Assembly (NCBI RefSeq): GCF_000425445.1
Contig: NZ_KE384377.1
Span: forward strand, 552,070 to 616,069
DNA from: Flavobacterium denitrificans DSM 15936
GTDB lineage: Bacteria > Bacteroidota > Bacteroidia > Flavobacteriales > Flavobacteriaceae
Length of the DNA: 64,000 nt
Reading direction: 5' to 3'
This document shows, one piece after another, positions 56,917 through 64,000 of this stretch; the first letter of the stretch is position 1; each line of letters opens with the position of its first letter. Made by a program: the position numbers and the translations under genes. The notes below the pieces were generated by a model. It made no database searches and had not been told where the DNA came from. It saw only the letters and a list, made by a program, of their open reading frames with translations.

Positions 56917-56991
56917 ATAGCCTGCGGTTTCAACTGCAGGGACATATTATAGCAACAAAATGCGTTTCCCGTGGTTGAAACCACGGGCTAT
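56917..56991. repeat. Pair of inverted REP-like palindromes inside a GCCACGAATT-type element
   Basis: CCCGTGGTTGAAACCACGGG (56968-56987) is a perfect 9-bp hairpin with a 2-nt loop. CCTGCGGTTTCAACTGCAGG (56921-56940) is a diverged copy in the opposite orientation, and both are flanked by ATAGCC/GGCTAT. The pair resembles a bacterial interspersed mosaic element. TTGCCACAAATT at 56840 and ATTCGTGAATTCGTGGC (56999-57015) form outer arms. No gene is seen in the 193-bp gap. Confidence 0.85.
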
Positions 56992-57026
56992 ATTTAAAAT
57001 TCGTGAATTCGTGGCGACAAAAAAAA

Positions 57027-57416
57027 CTATACTTTGCTTTTCAAAGCCTCAGCATCAATATCGCTGTGTGAAACATCGTAAACTGCTTTTCCGTTTTTAA
57101 TTAAAATCAATTGAGGCGATTCGTGGTAAACTCCAAATTTGCTAGCAATTTCGTTCGAAACATCTCTATGCGCAATTAAATCCAAGAAATATGCATCAAC
57201 TTCACCTTCAAGATCATATTCTCTTTCAAATTGTTTTAAAGCCATACGGCTGATGCTGCATCTTGTACTATGTTTGAAAATTACTACTGGCTTTTCATTT
57301 GAAATGGCCTCAATTTCCATTAATTGAAGTGTGTCTGTTAATTCGTTCCAGTTTACTTTACTTTTAGGGGCTTCTGAGTTCTCTGAACTTCCGAAGATTG
57401 AATTAAAAAAACTCAT
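57027..57416 (-). CDS. ytxJ: YtxJ-like thioredoxin-fold protein (bacillithiol system)
   Basis: This 129-residue cytoplasmic protein has a thioredoxin-like fold with a single active-site cysteine in FKHSTRCSISRMALKQF. DAYFLDLIAHRDVSNEIASKFGVYHESPQLILI region completes the fold (cis-Pro in ESPQ). The family is linked to bacillithiol, possibly removing bacillithiol from mixed disulfides. Other bacillithiol genes are not in the window. It diverges from clpB with a 205-bp gap. Confidence 0.88.
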   Translation of the reverse strand: MSFFNSIFGSSENSEAPKSKVNWNELTDTLQLMEIEAISNEKPVVIFKHSTRCSISRMALKQFEREYDLEGEVDAYFLDLIAHRDVSNEIASKFGVYHESPQLILIKNGKAVYDVSHSDIDAEALKSKV

Positions 57417-57621
57417 GTTTGGCTTGTTTTATGACTTTTTGACAGCTAAATCTGATAAAAATCATGATTTCTAGGTCATTTTGTCGTTATTTTTACTATG
57501 GAATATAATTTGTCTATTTGAATGCAAAGTTAGATTATTTGAGTTAAAAATGTATCTCAATAAATTGTAACTTTAGTGTAATCGAATATTTTAAGTAAAA
57601 AATCAATCAAATCAAAAAAAT

Positions 57622-60219
57622 ATGAATATTAACAAATTTACTATTAAATCGCAGGAAGCCATTCAGTTGTCGCAGCAATTAGCGCAACGAAATGGTCAAC
57701 AGCAAATTGAAAATGAGCACATTTTCAAAGCCATTTTTGAAGTAGATGAAAACGTCGCGCCATTTATTTTGAAAAAATTAAATGTAAACGTTCCGTTGTT
57801 TCTTCAAATTTTGGACAGTACAATTCAGAGTTTTCCAAAAGTCTCTGGTGGAGATGTAATGCTTTCTAGAGATGCAAATAAAGCTTTGAATGAAGCAGAA
57901 ATCATCGCTCAGAAAATGAACGACGAATACGTTTCGATCGAGCATTTAATCTTGGCTATTTTTGACTCAAAAAGTAAAGTTTCTCAAATCTTAAAAGATC
58001 AGGGCGTTACGGGAAAAGGTCTTAAAGCAGCAATCGAAGAATTACGTAAAGGCGAAAGAGTAACATCAGCTTCAGCTGAAGAAACGTATAATTCTTTAAA
58101 CAAATATGCTAAAAACCTAAATGAATTAGCACGTACTGGAAAGCTAGATCCAGTTATCGGTCGTGATGAAGAAATTCGTCGTGTATTGCAGATTCTGACT
58201 CGTAGAACAAAAAATAATCCAATGTTAATTGGAGAACCCGGAGTTGGTAAAACTGCTATTGCAGAAGGTTTAGCGCACAGAATTGTAGACGGAGACGTTC
58301 CAGAAAACTTAAAAGATAAAATCGTTTTCTCTCTAGATATGGGAGCTTTGATTGCCGGAGCGAAATACAAAGGAGAATTTGAAGAACGTTTGAAATCGGT
58401 TGTAAAAGAAGTTACAGCGGCAGATGGAGATATCGTTTTGTTTATTGATGAGATTCACACGCTTGTAGGAGCGGGTGGAGGAGAAGGCGCAATGGATGCG
58501 GCAAATATCTTGAAACCAGCTTTGGCTCGTGGAGAGTTGAGAGCAATTGGAGCTACAACTTTAGATGAATATCAAAAATATTTTGAAAAAGATAAAGCGC
58601 TTGAAAGACGTTTTCAAAAAGTATTAATCGATGAACCAGATACCGAAAGTGCGATTTCGATTTTACGTGGAATCAAAGAGAAATACGAAACGCATCATAA
58701 AGTTCAGATTAAAGACGAAGCAATTATTGCAGCAGTTGAGCTTTCGCAACGTTATATTACAAATCGTTTCCTGCCTGATAAAGCAATCGACTTGATGGAC
58801 GAAGCAGCTTCTAAACTTCGTATGGAAATCAATTCAAAACCAGAAGAGTTAGACGTTTTGGATCGCAAAATCATGCAGTTGGAAATCGAAATCGAAGCCA
58901 TAAAACGTGAAAAAGAAGAAAGCAAACTGAAAATTTTAGGTATGGAATTGGCCAACCTAAAAGAAGAACGAAACGAAATCTATGCAAAATGGAAACAGGA
59001 AAAAGATATCGTTGACGGAATTCAGGCTGTGAAACACGAAATAGAAGACTTTAAATACGAAGCAGAACGTGCAGAACGTGACGGCGATTACGGAAAAGTA
59101 GCCGAAATTCGTTACGGTAAAATAAAAGAAGCACAGGAACGTCAGGAAACTTTGCAGAAGCAATTGTTAGAATTCCAATCTGGAAATTCTTTAATCAAAG
59201 AAGAAGTAACCAGAGAAGACATTGCAGAAGTTGTAGCAAAATGGACAGGAATTCCGGTTACCAAAATGCTTCAGACAGAAAGAGAAAAGCTATTGCATTT
59301 AGAAGACGAATTGCACAAACGCGTAGTGGGTCAGGAAGAAGCTATAGAAGCCGTGAGCGATGCTGTTCGCAGAAGCCGTGCCGGTTTACAGGATATGAAA
59401 AAACCTGTTGGATCATTCTTATTCTTAGGAACAACGGGAGTAGGTAAAACGGAGCTGGCAAAAGCTTTGGCAGAATATCTTTTTGATGATGAAAACGCCA
59501 TGACTCGCATCGATATGAGTGAGTACCAAGAACGCCACAGTGTGAGCCGTTTAGTTGGTGCGCCTCCAGGATATGTAGGTTATGATGAAGGTGGTCAGTT
59601 GACGGAAGCTGTTCGTAGAAAACCTTATTCTGTTGTGCTTTTAGATGAGATCGAAAAAGCGCATCCAGATACGTTCAATATTTTATTGCAGGTTTTAGAT
59701 GAAGGACGTTTAACAGATAACAAAGGTCGTCTGGCTGATTTCAGAAATACGATTATCATTATGACTTCCAATATGGGAAGTAACATTATTCAGGAGAAAT
59801 TTGAAAATCTAAAAGGCGGAGTTGAAGCAGCAACAGAAGCCGCCAAAAACGAAGTTCTAGGATTGTTAAAACAAACAGTTCGACCTGAGTTTATCAACCG
59901 TATCGACGAAATTGTAATGTTTACGCCACTTACAGTAGAGAATATCTCAAGAATTGTAAGTCTGCAATTAAAAAGCGTTACCAAAATGCTGGCGTTGCAA
60001 GGCATTACAATGGACGCAACTCCAGAAGCGATTGCTTACTTGGCCGACAAAGGATATGACCCGCATTTTGGAGCTAGACCAGTGAAACGTGTGGTTCAAC
60101 GAGAAGTATTGAATCAATTGTCAAAAGAAATTTTGGCAGGAAACATAACAACAGACAGCATCATTTTATTAGATGCTTTCGATGGCAAGTTGGTCTTTAG
60201 AAACCAGACAGCTAAATAA
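57622..60219 (+). CDS. clpB: ClpB disaggregase chaperone
   Basis: This 865-residue AAA+ hexamer pulls proteins out of aggregates with DnaK. The N domain (1-145: [21 protein letters not shown] region) precedes AAA1 with Walker [10 protein letters not shown] and Walker [16 protein letters not shown] coiled-coil middle domain (about 410-525) marks ClpB rather than ClpA or ClpC. AAA2 has Walker [22 protein letters not shown] and arginine-finger sequence. No ClpP-binding loop is seen. Length is standard. The upstream box TAACTTTA (57568) resembles a -7 element only weakly. Confidence 0.97.
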   Translation: MNINKFTIKSQEAIQLSQQLAQRNGQQQIENEHIFKAIFEVDENVAPFILKKLNVNVPLFLQILDSTIQSFPKVSGGDVMLSRDANKALNEAEIIAQKMNDEYVSIEHLILAIFDSKSKVSQILKDQGVTGKGLKAAIEELRKGERVTSASAEETYNSLNKYAKNLNELARTGKLDPVIGRDEEIRRVLQILTRRTKNNPMLIGEPGVGKTAIAEGLAHRIVDGDVPENLKDKIVFSLDMGALIAGAKYKGEFEERLKSVVKEVTAADGDIVLFIDEIHTLVGAGGGEGAMDAANILKPALARGELRAIGATTLDEYQKYFEKDKALERRFQKVLIDEPDTESAISILRGIKEKYETHHKVQIKDEAIIAAVELSQRYITNRFLPDKAIDLMDEAASKLRMEINSKPEELDVLDRKIMQLEIEIEAIKREKEESKLKILGMELANLKEERNEIYAKWKQEKDIVDGIQAVKHEIEDFKYEAERAERDGDYGKVAEIRYGKIKEAQERQETLQKQLLEFQSGNSLIKEEVTREDIAEVVAKWTGIPVTKMLQTEREKLLHLEDELHKRVVGQEEAIEAVSDAVRRSRAGLQDMKKPVGSFLFLGTTGVGKTELAKALAEYLFDDENAMTRIDMSEYQERHSVSRLVGAPPGYVGYDEGGQLTEAVRRKPYSVVLLDEIEKAHPDTFNILLQVLDEGRLTDNKGRLADFRNTIIIMTSNMGSNIIQEKFENLKGGVEAATEAAKNEVLGLLKQTVRPEFINRIDEIVMFTPLTVENISRIVSLQLKSVTKMLALQGITMDATPEAIAYLADKGYDPHFGARPVKRVVQREVLNQLSKEILAGNITTDSIILLDAFDGKLVFRNQTAK

Positions 60220-60325
60220 ATTTTGATAATGATATACCCAGTATACCATTTTAGTTTAAGCTAAAAATGACAATCTGAATATTGTTTAATTATATATACT
60301 ATATAAATATTTAAACAAATATACT

Positions 60326-60466
60326 ATGAAAACACTTTCAAACCATATTCAAGAAAGTTTTAGCGAAACAAAAGAAGAACAACAAACAGTTATAGAAAAT
60401 CAAATTGACAAGAAAGAAGTTGTTAATGAAGACGAATCTGTAGAAAAAGAAAAACCGTCTGAGTAA
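60326..60466 (+). CDS. 46-residue highly charged small protein
   Basis: This is a 47-codon ORF starting MKTLSNHIQESFSETKEEQQ and ending VEKEKPSE, with 15 Glu/Asp and 7 Lys. The opening MKxLxxHIxESFxE looks amphipathic; the rest is probably unstructured and very acidic. The ORF ends inside a good terminator stem (60451-60476), as for real short genes. It begins 106 bp after clpB. It may be a small regulatory or stress protein; I do not recognise it further. Confidence 0.6.
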   Translation: MKTLSNHIQESFSETKEEQQTVIENQIDKKEVVNEDESVEKEKPSE

Positions 60467-60480
60467 GGACGGTTTTATTT
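60451..60480 (+). terminator. Terminator overlapping the end of the 46-aa gene
   Basis: A perfect 9-bp stem (AAAACCGTC / GACGGTTTT) with an 8-nt loop that contains the stop codon, followed by ATTTTG. Confidence 0.82.
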
Positions 60481-60757
60481 TGCTTCTAAAACTAACTCTG
60501 ATTGTAATTATATAAATTTTTATTAAAATTTTGTGAATGCTCATGACTAAGAAACACTAAATTTGTTCATATAGTTATGAATACTGTACAAATATTTGCA
60601 ATATCTATTTATAAGCCTATATACTTGTAATTAAATAATTTAAAACATTAATTCAGCACTTAACATAAGAAATAATTGTTTAATTAATCAAAAAAGTATG
60701 TATAAATAAAAATCATTTCATAAAATTTCTATATTTACAGTATAAAATTAATAGGAA
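60467..60757. other. A/T-rich gap before the TTG-started membrane gene
   Basis: 291 bp without a credible ORF. The only promoter-like box is TATATTTA at 60731-60738, one base off TAnnTTTG. Nothing else was recognised. Confidence 0.5.
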
Positions 60758-61627
60758 TTGACAACTGTTGTAGATATTTACTTAAAACTAATAATTGCTG
60801 TACTAGGGTTCGTAGCTCCGACTGTTACATTATTATTTCCTGTATTTTTCAAAGGTATTGCTATACTTAAGGAAAAACTAAGAACTCAAGAAGTACAATT
60901 CGAATTATTAATGAAAAATGAATTAGCAAATATTGATAAGTCATTTGAAGCGGTCGAAAAATTAGGAGTGGATTCTACAAAATTAAAAGAAAAATTCAAA
61001 AAAGAACGTCTACGAAAACAACATCATGCCACAAATGAGCTAAGTAGAAGTTTGTACTATTTTGAATTGAAGCAACAAATCAAATGGATTTTTATCCCTC
61101 TTTTTCTATCGTTAGTTTATGTGATGATTTATGCGGTTATAAAAGAAGATATTTTTAATATGTGCAAGATTGAGGTTGTGAAAAATATTGGATCAGTCTT
61201 TATACTTCTGCATACAATTGCACTAATTATAATTGTAATAATCATATTTATTAAAATAAAAATCCCTAAATTTAAAGAAGGTTTAACTGAATGGGTAATT
61301 AATAATATGAAAAAATGGTTATCGTTTTTAGTACCTTTAGCAATAGTATCACTATTAGTTTATTTTTGCATATCCAATAACTGGTTTAATGTTGAAGATA
61401 AGTATGTGAAAATACATATTGAAGCATATTTTTTATGTATTAGTTTGTTATTGTTTTTTTCAACTATAAGGCGGTTATGGGGAATAGTTTGTACTGTAAT
61501 AGAAGCAAAACCGATGTTAGAAGAACATGGACACGACTTACGTCCTTCTCATTTTCCAAGTACCTCTAAAAAGTATGAAATTGTAGATGTAGATGATGCT
61601 GTGACAAAACCGTTTAACAATAAATAA
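60758..61627 (+). CDS. Orphan five-helix membrane protein (TTG start)
   Basis: This 289-residue protein is read from TTG at 60758. The first hydrophobic helix starts directly after (LKLIIAVLGFVAPTVTLLFPVFF). A basic, coiled-coil-prone cytoplasmic segment (30-100; NIDKSFEAVEKLGVDSTKLKEKFKKE region) separates it from four more helices (about 109-127, 143-165, 188-207 and 223-240). A His/Asp-rich tail (EEHGHDLRPSH) ends it. No family is recognised. It is followed 6 bp later by an SNase-like gene, so the two form an operon. The A/T richness and lack of relatives suggest accessory DNA. Confidence 0.65.
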   Translation: MTTVVDIYLKLIIAVLGFVAPTVTLLFPVFFKGIAILKEKLRTQEVQFELLMKNELANIDKSFEAVEKLGVDSTKLKEKFKKERLRKQHHATNELSRSLYYFELKQQIKWIFIPLFLSLVYVMIYAVIKEDIFNMCKIEVVKNIGSVFILLHTIALIIIVIIIFIKIKIPKFKEGLTEWVINNMKKWLSFLVPLAIVSLLVYFCISNNWFNVEDKYVKIHIEAYFLCISLLLFFSTIRRLWGIVCTVIEAKPMLEEHGHDLRPSHFPSTSKKYEIVDVDDAVTKPFNNK

Positions 61628-61633
61628 AAAATT

Positions 61634-61945
61634 ATGGCTCTATTTAGGGTTAAAGAAATATTATCAGGAAATAAAGTAAGACTGGAAGGTTGGAACTGGA
61701 AAGAATCAACTGGTACTGATGTAGTAATTGCTGGGTATAATCCTACGCAAGGAGAAGATACTTTTGCTACAGTAAATGAAAGTTTGGCAAAAAATCGCTT
61801 GATTTCTCTAATTGATCAAAAAGAAATTGAACTTGGTAGAGTTGTAAATCTTAATGAGGATGGTTCAATAACATGTGTTGCATTTTACAATGGTGTTGAT
61901 ATTTCTAAATATTTTCCAGAATATACTCAAGCGTCACATCCGTAG
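61634..61945 (+). CDS. Small SNase-like (OB-fold) protein, probably without nuclease activity
   Basis: This 103-residue protein follows the staphylococcal-nuclease pattern: FRVKEILSGNKVRLEG, then VVIAGYNP, a helix (ESLAKNRLISLIDQKEIEL), GRVVNLNEDGSITCVAFYNGVDISKYFPEY. The catalytic residues expected near VRLxxxDTPE are missing: the segment reads VVIAGYNPTQGED, with no Asp-Thr pair. It therefore probably binds rather than cuts. Similar small proteins occur in flavobacterial accessory DNA, from memory. The relationship is by eye and moderately sure. Confidence 0.55.
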   Translation: MALFRVKEILSGNKVRLEGWNWKESTGTDVVIAGYNPTQGEDTFATVNESLAKNRLISLIDQKEIELGRVVNLNEDGSITCVAFYNGVDISKYFPEYTQASHP

Positions 61946-62060
61946 GATATAAAAATCAAAATCAATAATGCATCATTTGAAGATCCATGATTATTATTTG
62001 TACCATTCAAATGTTAAGTCTTGATAATTATTTAAAAATTAAATCAATCTGCTATACAAA

Positions 62061-62092
62061 CAAAACCTGTCACATTTGACAGGTTTTGTTGT
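62061..62092. terminator. Bidirectional terminator between the SNase-like and 62115 genes
   Basis: A perfect 12-bp stem (CAAAACCTGTCA / TGACAGGTTTTG) with a CATT loop, flanked by A and T runs and placed between convergent genes. Confidence 0.88.
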
Positions 62093-62114
62093 ATTTAAAA
62101 TAAACTTATTGAAT

Positions 62115-62942
62115 CTATTTAATAACTTTTATACTCGTACTATTATAAAATGTCGATAATGCATAAGATTTTGTTGCTTCGACATTCGATACTCTGTTGT
62201 TATAAAAATTTAGAAAATCACGTTCATCTTCCAAATCTCCAATCTTTTTTAATTTCTCATTTAATGAATCAAGATTTTGATTAAAGCTGACTTTTTCTTG
62301 TTTCGTAAATGTTGTAGAATCATACCTTTTTTGACCCAATCTATTCAAATAAGTATGTTTCTTAATTATAGCATTGCAAGCGTTTACATTTGTTTGTGCT
62401 GATTGTAGTAAAGTTAAGTAATTAGTTTTCCATGTTTTATATTCAGCAGTATTTCCGAGATTTTTAAAATTAGCACGCTCAAACTCAATTTCTAATTGAC
62501 CAACAAATCGATTAGACATAAAATAAAACAATTCATTTGTGCTTACTTTTTTAAGAATTGGAAATCTTTCAAAAGAGCCACCTAAATTTTCATAGCCCTC
62601 ATCTTTCTCCGTAAATAACTGATTTTTTACGAATCTATTGGGAATTTCTTTAGTTGTAAGCATATAATTATCAGGTAATTTGATAAAATCTCCTGATAAT
62701 AAATCTATATCAATGTGATTATCTTCCATCACATATATAATTGGTTTATTTTCAGTTTCTTTAATCTTAACGGGGAAAATTTCGAAAGGTTCTACTTTGT
62801 ACTTTTCGATGATTTGTTTGGAAAATTCTGGATTGATTTTGAGTTTTCCTTGACTAAAAACCTGTGTAGTGAATAAAAATGTAGAGATGGAAATAATGAC
62901 GTACGCGAAATGCATACAGTACTTTTGGTAGTGCTTTTTCAT
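62115..62942 (-). CDS. Exported hypothetical protein
   Basis: This 275-residue protein has an N-terminal signal (YVIISISTFLFTTQVFSQ) and then no recognised domain. A mixed alpha/beta part (about 30-135) includes FEIFPVKIKETENKPIIYVMEDN region. A long helical, coiled-coil-prone part follows (about 145-260: LEIEFERANFKNLG, SVSFNQNLDSLNEKLKKIGDLEDERDFLNFYNNRVSN region). It is probably periplasmic or outer-membrane associated. Its start codon lies right beside the alternating-repeat block 62944-63136, which would be its 5' region. Confidence 0.7.
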   Translation of the reverse strand: MKKHYQKYCMHFAYVIISISTFLFTTQVFSQGKLKINPEFSKQIIEKYKVEPFEIFPVKIKETENKPIIYVMEDNHIDIDLLSGDFIKLPDNYMLTTKEIPNRFVKNQLFTEKDEGYENLGGSFERFPILKKVSTNELFYFMSNRFVGQLEIEFERANFKNLGNTAEYKTWKTNYLTLLQSAQTNVNACNAIIKKHTYLNRLGQKRYDSTTFTKQEKVSFNQNLDSLNEKLKKIGDLEDERDFLNFYNNRVSNVEATKSYALSTFYNSTSIKVIK

Positions 62943-62943
62943 T

Positions 62944-63136
62944 GTGTGGTAATTAGGATTTATAAATGTTTAATACAAAAAATAAGCGTGGACATTTACA
63001 CCACACTAAATCCAGGATTACCACACCCTTAAACAAGCAATGATGCAAAGCCACGCCATGACGGCGCACCTCACATACATTATTTGCTTGTTAAATCGAG
63101 AAGCGGTTGAGCTTCAGAGTGGTAATTCGGATTTAG
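62944..63136. repeat. Nested inverted-repeat block with three copies of GTGGTAATT(C)GGATTTA
   Basis: Motif copies are at 62944-62964 (GTGTGGTAATTAGGATTTATA), 63007-63026 (inverted, TAAATCCAGGATTACCACAC) and 63119-63135 (GTGGTAATTCGGATTTA). The inverted copy can pair with either outer copy. Between the second and third copies, AACAAGCAA/TTGCTTGTT (63032-63040 with 63084-63092) encloses CGCC-ATGAC-GGCG (63054-63066). The block is visibly richer in G/C than its surroundings. It may be a structured leader RNA for the minus-strand gene or the end of a mobile element. Confidence 0.75.
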
Positions 63137-63227
63137 CAATAACGTAATTAAGTACGAATATTTTTATAATACAAAAATAAATAAAAAGGAGGACGTGGAA
63201 CAATGAATATTCATAATCTTAATCTTT

Positions 63228-63569
63228 TTATTCTTTTCTATATTCCTCTAGAAAATCAATAAATAACTCATTTAGTAATATTAAATGGTTTAGTAATGGT
63301 TTATTACTAAACCAGTCTGCTGATGTAAAATTATTCAATCTTTCTTCAAATAATTTTCCATTATCAAATTCTGTAAACATCAAATTCATTTGAAATTTAA
63401 TCTCTTTTAAATCTTGTGACTGTATTGTATAATTCCTATTGTCTGTTTCAAGAGGATCTTTATAAATATCATCTGTAATTGAATCTAGGTTGTAGGGAAC
63501 TAATTCAAATGAACGTAATTCTACTAAAAATGATTCAGCTTTATCAATAAAAAATTGAGTTGTCTTCAT
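63228..63569 (-). CDS. Small hypothetical acidic protein
   Basis: This 113-residue soluble protein is rich in Leu, Phe, Asp and Glu and has no signal peptide. Helices predominate (TTQFFIDKAESFLVELRSFE, LNHLILLNELFIDFLEEYRKE region). No family is recognised. Small acidic proteins of this type in variable regions are often immunity or antitoxin proteins, but no toxin gene is next to it here, so this is speculation. Confidence 0.6.
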   Translation of the reverse strand: MKTTQFFIDKAESFLVELRSFELVPYNLDSITDDIYKDPLETDNRNYTIQSQDLKEIKFQMNLMFTEFDNGKLFEERLNNFTSADWFSNKPLLNHLILLNELFIDFLEEYRKE

Positions 63570-63745
63570 AAAAAGATATAGTTATTTTAGTTTTGATAAA
63601 AGTAATCTTTTTCTGCTCGTTTAAAAAAGTGAGTTATAAACATTTCTATTCGTTTTATTATAGAGAATCTAACATTCGAAGTTTATAACTTTAAAAATCA
63701 CATACATTTAATTTTAGTAAATTGCGCTAAATCAATTTTATATTT

Positions 63746-64000
63746 ATGAAACCAGAAGTTAAATATATTGGTCAAAAAATTACTTTAAAAACAATAAGAG
63801 ATTGTATTCTTGATTTAAAATTAAGTGAAGACAGAATCATTCTTTTAAATAGTCAAAATTTTGATGACATAGTATTGGAGTATTTGGATTTTTATAATGA
63901 AAGTATTGAAATACCATATTATCTACTTGGTGTTTTAATCTCGGAAGACAACTCTAATAAAGTTCCTCTTAACAGGATTGGGATTATCAATGATGATGAT
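63746..64000 (+). CDS. Hypothetical protein, 3' end outside window
   Basis: The first 85 residues are visible from ATG 63746 (MKPEVKYIGQKITLKTIRD), and the frame is still open at the window edge. The pattern (DCILDLKLSEDRIILLNSQNF, then YNESIEIPYYLLGVLISED) suggests a small alpha/beta protein. It is not recognised; the start is upstream-clear with a stop-rich A/T region before it. Confidence 0.6.
   Translation, partial: MKPEVKYIGQKITLKTIRDCILDLKLSEDRIILLNSQNFDDIVLEYLDFYNESIEIPYYLLGVLISEDNSNKVPLNRIGIINDDD

Noticed and set aside
57999-58370. 123-codon minus-strand ORF inside clpB
   Set aside because: Shadow frame of the AAA1 domain.
63032-63113. Integron attC-like site (GTTGAGC in the nested-repeat block)
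   Set aside because: GTTRRRY is present, but no RYYYAAC partner on the same strand at the right distance and no integrase.
62944-63136. Retron-type ncRNA
   Set aside because: Nested repeats are suggestive, but no reverse transcriptase gene is within the visible region.

Overview
The window reads as chromosomal DNA of a Flavobacterium-type bacterium (Bacteroidota, Flavobacteriaceae). Signs seen directly: strong A/T richness; many start regions without a Shine-Dalgarno sequence; promoters of the Bacteroidota form TTG-N17-23-TAnnTTTG; gliding-motility/type IX secretion (T9SS) proteins (SprB-like repeat adhesin, PorP/SprF, PorD/DUF4835, T9SS sorting domains); and family versions typical of the phylum (Bacteroidota-type omega subunit, YtxJ, SOTCase-type ArgF'). 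No rRNA, tRNA, CRISPR array, transposase or phage gene was recognised. The species cannot be named from sequence reading alone.

Layout. 1-5.5 kb: 3' part of a giant secreted adhesin with near-identical 240-bp repeats, then its SprF-like partner and an OmpA-family protein. 5.7-10.2 kb: ligA, a membrane protein, and a split 5'-nucleotidase on the minus strand. 10.2-16.8 kb: dapA and the block bamD-rpoZ-coaBC-porD-recN. 16.8-22.2 kb: fabV, a glycosyltransferase, coaE and a histidine kinase/response regulator pair. 22.3-25.4 kb: a small discrete transcription unit (27-codon ORF or small RNA), then an rtcB-prfH RNA/ribosome repair operon with an unusual TPR gene as third member. 25.4-33.6 kb: mostly minus-strand housekeeping genes (acyl-ACP thioesterase, miaA, K+ channel, exonuclease/GIY-YIG fusion, PLP homeostasis protein, 3-hydroxyacyl-CoA dehydrogenase, Gfo/Idh oxidoreductase) and pcm. 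33.6-39.1 kb: a catalytically degenerate Fic-fold regulator, smpB, small outer-membrane proteins and a GNAT gene broken by a 5-bp tandem duplication. 39.3-41.6 kb: an M1 peptidase.

41.7-53.1 kb is a complete arginine cluster with two proline genes embedded: promoter and structured leader, GNAT (acylglutamate synthase candidate)-argG-argC-argD-proA-proB-argF'-argB-argE-argH-terminator. The carbamoyltransferase has Ser where acetyl-specific enzymes have Glu, suggesting succinylated intermediates. Most gaps between these genes hold a short periodic, hairpin-forming sequence that ends just before the next start codon.

53.1-60.2 kb: a pectate lyase under a probable palindromic operator, a two-gene membrane operon, ytxJ and clpB. 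60.3-64 kb looks accessory: a 46-aa charged protein, a TTG-started membrane protein, an apparently inactive SNase-like protein, orphan exported and small proteins, and a GC-richer 190-bp block built from three copies of one motif in alternating orientation around a nested hairpin. The least explained elements are that block, the periodic spacers of the arginine cluster, and the small unit at 22.4 kb.
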